Below are positions 4,869 through 5,431 of a DNA stretch of 5,431 bases, in pieces. Below the pieces are notes generated by a model. That model saw only the letters and a program-made list of their open reading frames with translations, ran no database searches and was not told where the DNA came from. Numbering within the stretch: the first letter of the stretch is position 1; the number at the start of each line of letters is the position of its first letter. Origin of the DNA: Anaerolineae bacterium (GTDB lineage Bacteria; Chloroflexota; Anaerolineae; DRVO01); the NCBI GenBank assembly GCA_012719195.1, contig JAAYAV010000375.1, forward strand, positions 1 to 5,431, given 5' to 3'. A program made the position numbers and the translations under genes.

Positions 4869-5431
4869 TTGAAGGCAGCCTACCTTGTTCGACCCGGCAC
4901 CATAGAGATACGCGAAGCACCCCGGCCGGAGCCCGGTCCGGGCCAGGTCCTGGTACGCGTACGTGCCGTCGGCGTGTGCGGCTCCGACGTTCACTACTTC
5001 GAGGAGGGCCGCATCGGCGACACGGTCGCCACTGAGCCCCTCATCATGGGGCACGAGTTCGCCGGCGAGGTCGCCGGCTTGGGCGCGGGCGTCAGCGGTA
5101 TGGCGCTCGGCCAGATGGTAGCCGTCGAGCCGGCCATGCCCTGCGGACACTGCGAGATGTGCCTGGAAGGGCACCCCAACCTGTGCCTGAACATCCGCTT
5201 CATGAGCACCCCGCCCGACCAAGGTGCCCTGGCTGAGTACGTCGCCGTCGGCGCAGAGCAGTGCTTCGCGCTGCCGGCCGGCCTGACTGCCGCCGACGGC
5301 GCGATGCTCGAGCCGCTCGGTGTGGCGCTGCACTCGCTGCGGCTCGGCCATGTCCATCTGGCGGACACGGTAGCGGTGATCGGCTGCGGCACCATCGGCC
5401 TGATGACGCTGCAACTCGCCAAGGCCTCCGG
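4869..5431 (+). CDS. Zinc-dependent medium-chain alcohol/polyol dehydrogenase, N-terminal 187 residues (3' end beyond window)
   Basis: The protein belongs to the medium-chain dehydrogenase/reductase superfamily, nearest in pattern to sorbitol and threonine dehydrogenases, which oxidise a secondary alcohol with NAD(P). The catalytic zinc site is visible as GVCGSDVHY (35-43, Cys37) and GHEFAGEV (61-68, His62 and Glu63), with Glu148 in LEPLGVALHS (147-156). The structural zinc loop PCGHCEMCLEGHPNLC (91-106) has all four cysteines: 92, 95, 98 and 106. The Rossmann motif VIGCGTIG (170-177) starts the cofactor domain just before the window ends. The start is TTG at 4869, placed by the usual MKAAYLV-like N-terminus and GGAG 7 bases upstream. 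It follows the LarA-like gene by 26 bases and probably shares its transcript. Exact substrate cannot be read; a polyol, sugar acid or hydroxy acid is plausible. Confidence 0.93.
   Translation, partial: MKAAYLVRPGTIEIREAPRPEPGPGQVLVRVRAVGVCGSDVHYFEEGRIGDTVATEPLIMGHEFAGEVAGLGAGVSGMALGQMVAVEPAMPCGHCEMCLEGHPNLCLNIRFMSTPPDQGALAEYVAVGAEQCFALPAGLTAADGAMLEPLGVALHSLRLGHVHLADTVAVIGCGTIGLMTLQLAKAS

Noticed and set aside
4839..5422. Long minus-strand open frames opposite the dehydrogenase
   Set aside because: They are shadows of GC-rich coding sequence. The plus strand encodes intact zinc-binding and Rossmann motifs there.

Overview
The window is GC-rich, gene-dense chromosomal DNA from a bacterium. The infC-rpmI-rplT cluster is typically bacterial. 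The DNA uses sigma70-like promoters, strong GGAGG-type Shine-Dalgarno (SD) sequences and many non-ATG starts: ATC for infC, GTG for rplT, TTG for two catabolic genes. The phylum cannot be fixed from this window; a free-living high-GC lineage fits. No mobile element, CRISPR array, tRNA or rRNA was seen.

Left part (1-1588, minus strand): a promoter at about 1588-1560 reads leftward into argC (N-acetyl-gamma-glutamyl-phosphate reductase, third enzymatic step from glutamate to arginine). Thirty bases beyond argC comes the start of a phosphotriesterase-family metal hydrolase, which runs off the left edge and has lost its 3' part. The expected argJ/argB neighbours of argC are not seen.

Middle (1589-3047, plus strand): a divergent regulatory region holds a perfect GC-rich inverted repeat and a sigma70-like promoter. 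It leads to infC-rpmI-rplT (IF3, L35, L20), closed by a clear rho-independent terminator. infC appears to start at AUC, the rare-start device associated with IF3 autoregulation.

Right part (3067-5431, plus strand): a near-consensus extended -10 promoter, overlapped by a short inverted repeat, drives an Rrf2-type regulator that lacks the Fe-S cysteine triad. Downstream in the same direction are a LarA/DUF2088-like protein (related to nickel-pincer lactate racemase) and a zinc-dependent medium-chain dehydrogenase of the sorbitol dehydrogenase type, cut off by the right edge. The spacing (52 and 26 bases) suggests one transcription unit. A plausible reading is a self-regulated catabolic module in which a hydroxy-acid or sugar-acid racemase/epimerase supplies a stereospecific dehydrogenase; the substrate is unknown.

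Most of the window is ordinary housekeeping. The regulator/LarA-like/dehydrogenase module is the part most likely to hold undescribed biology.
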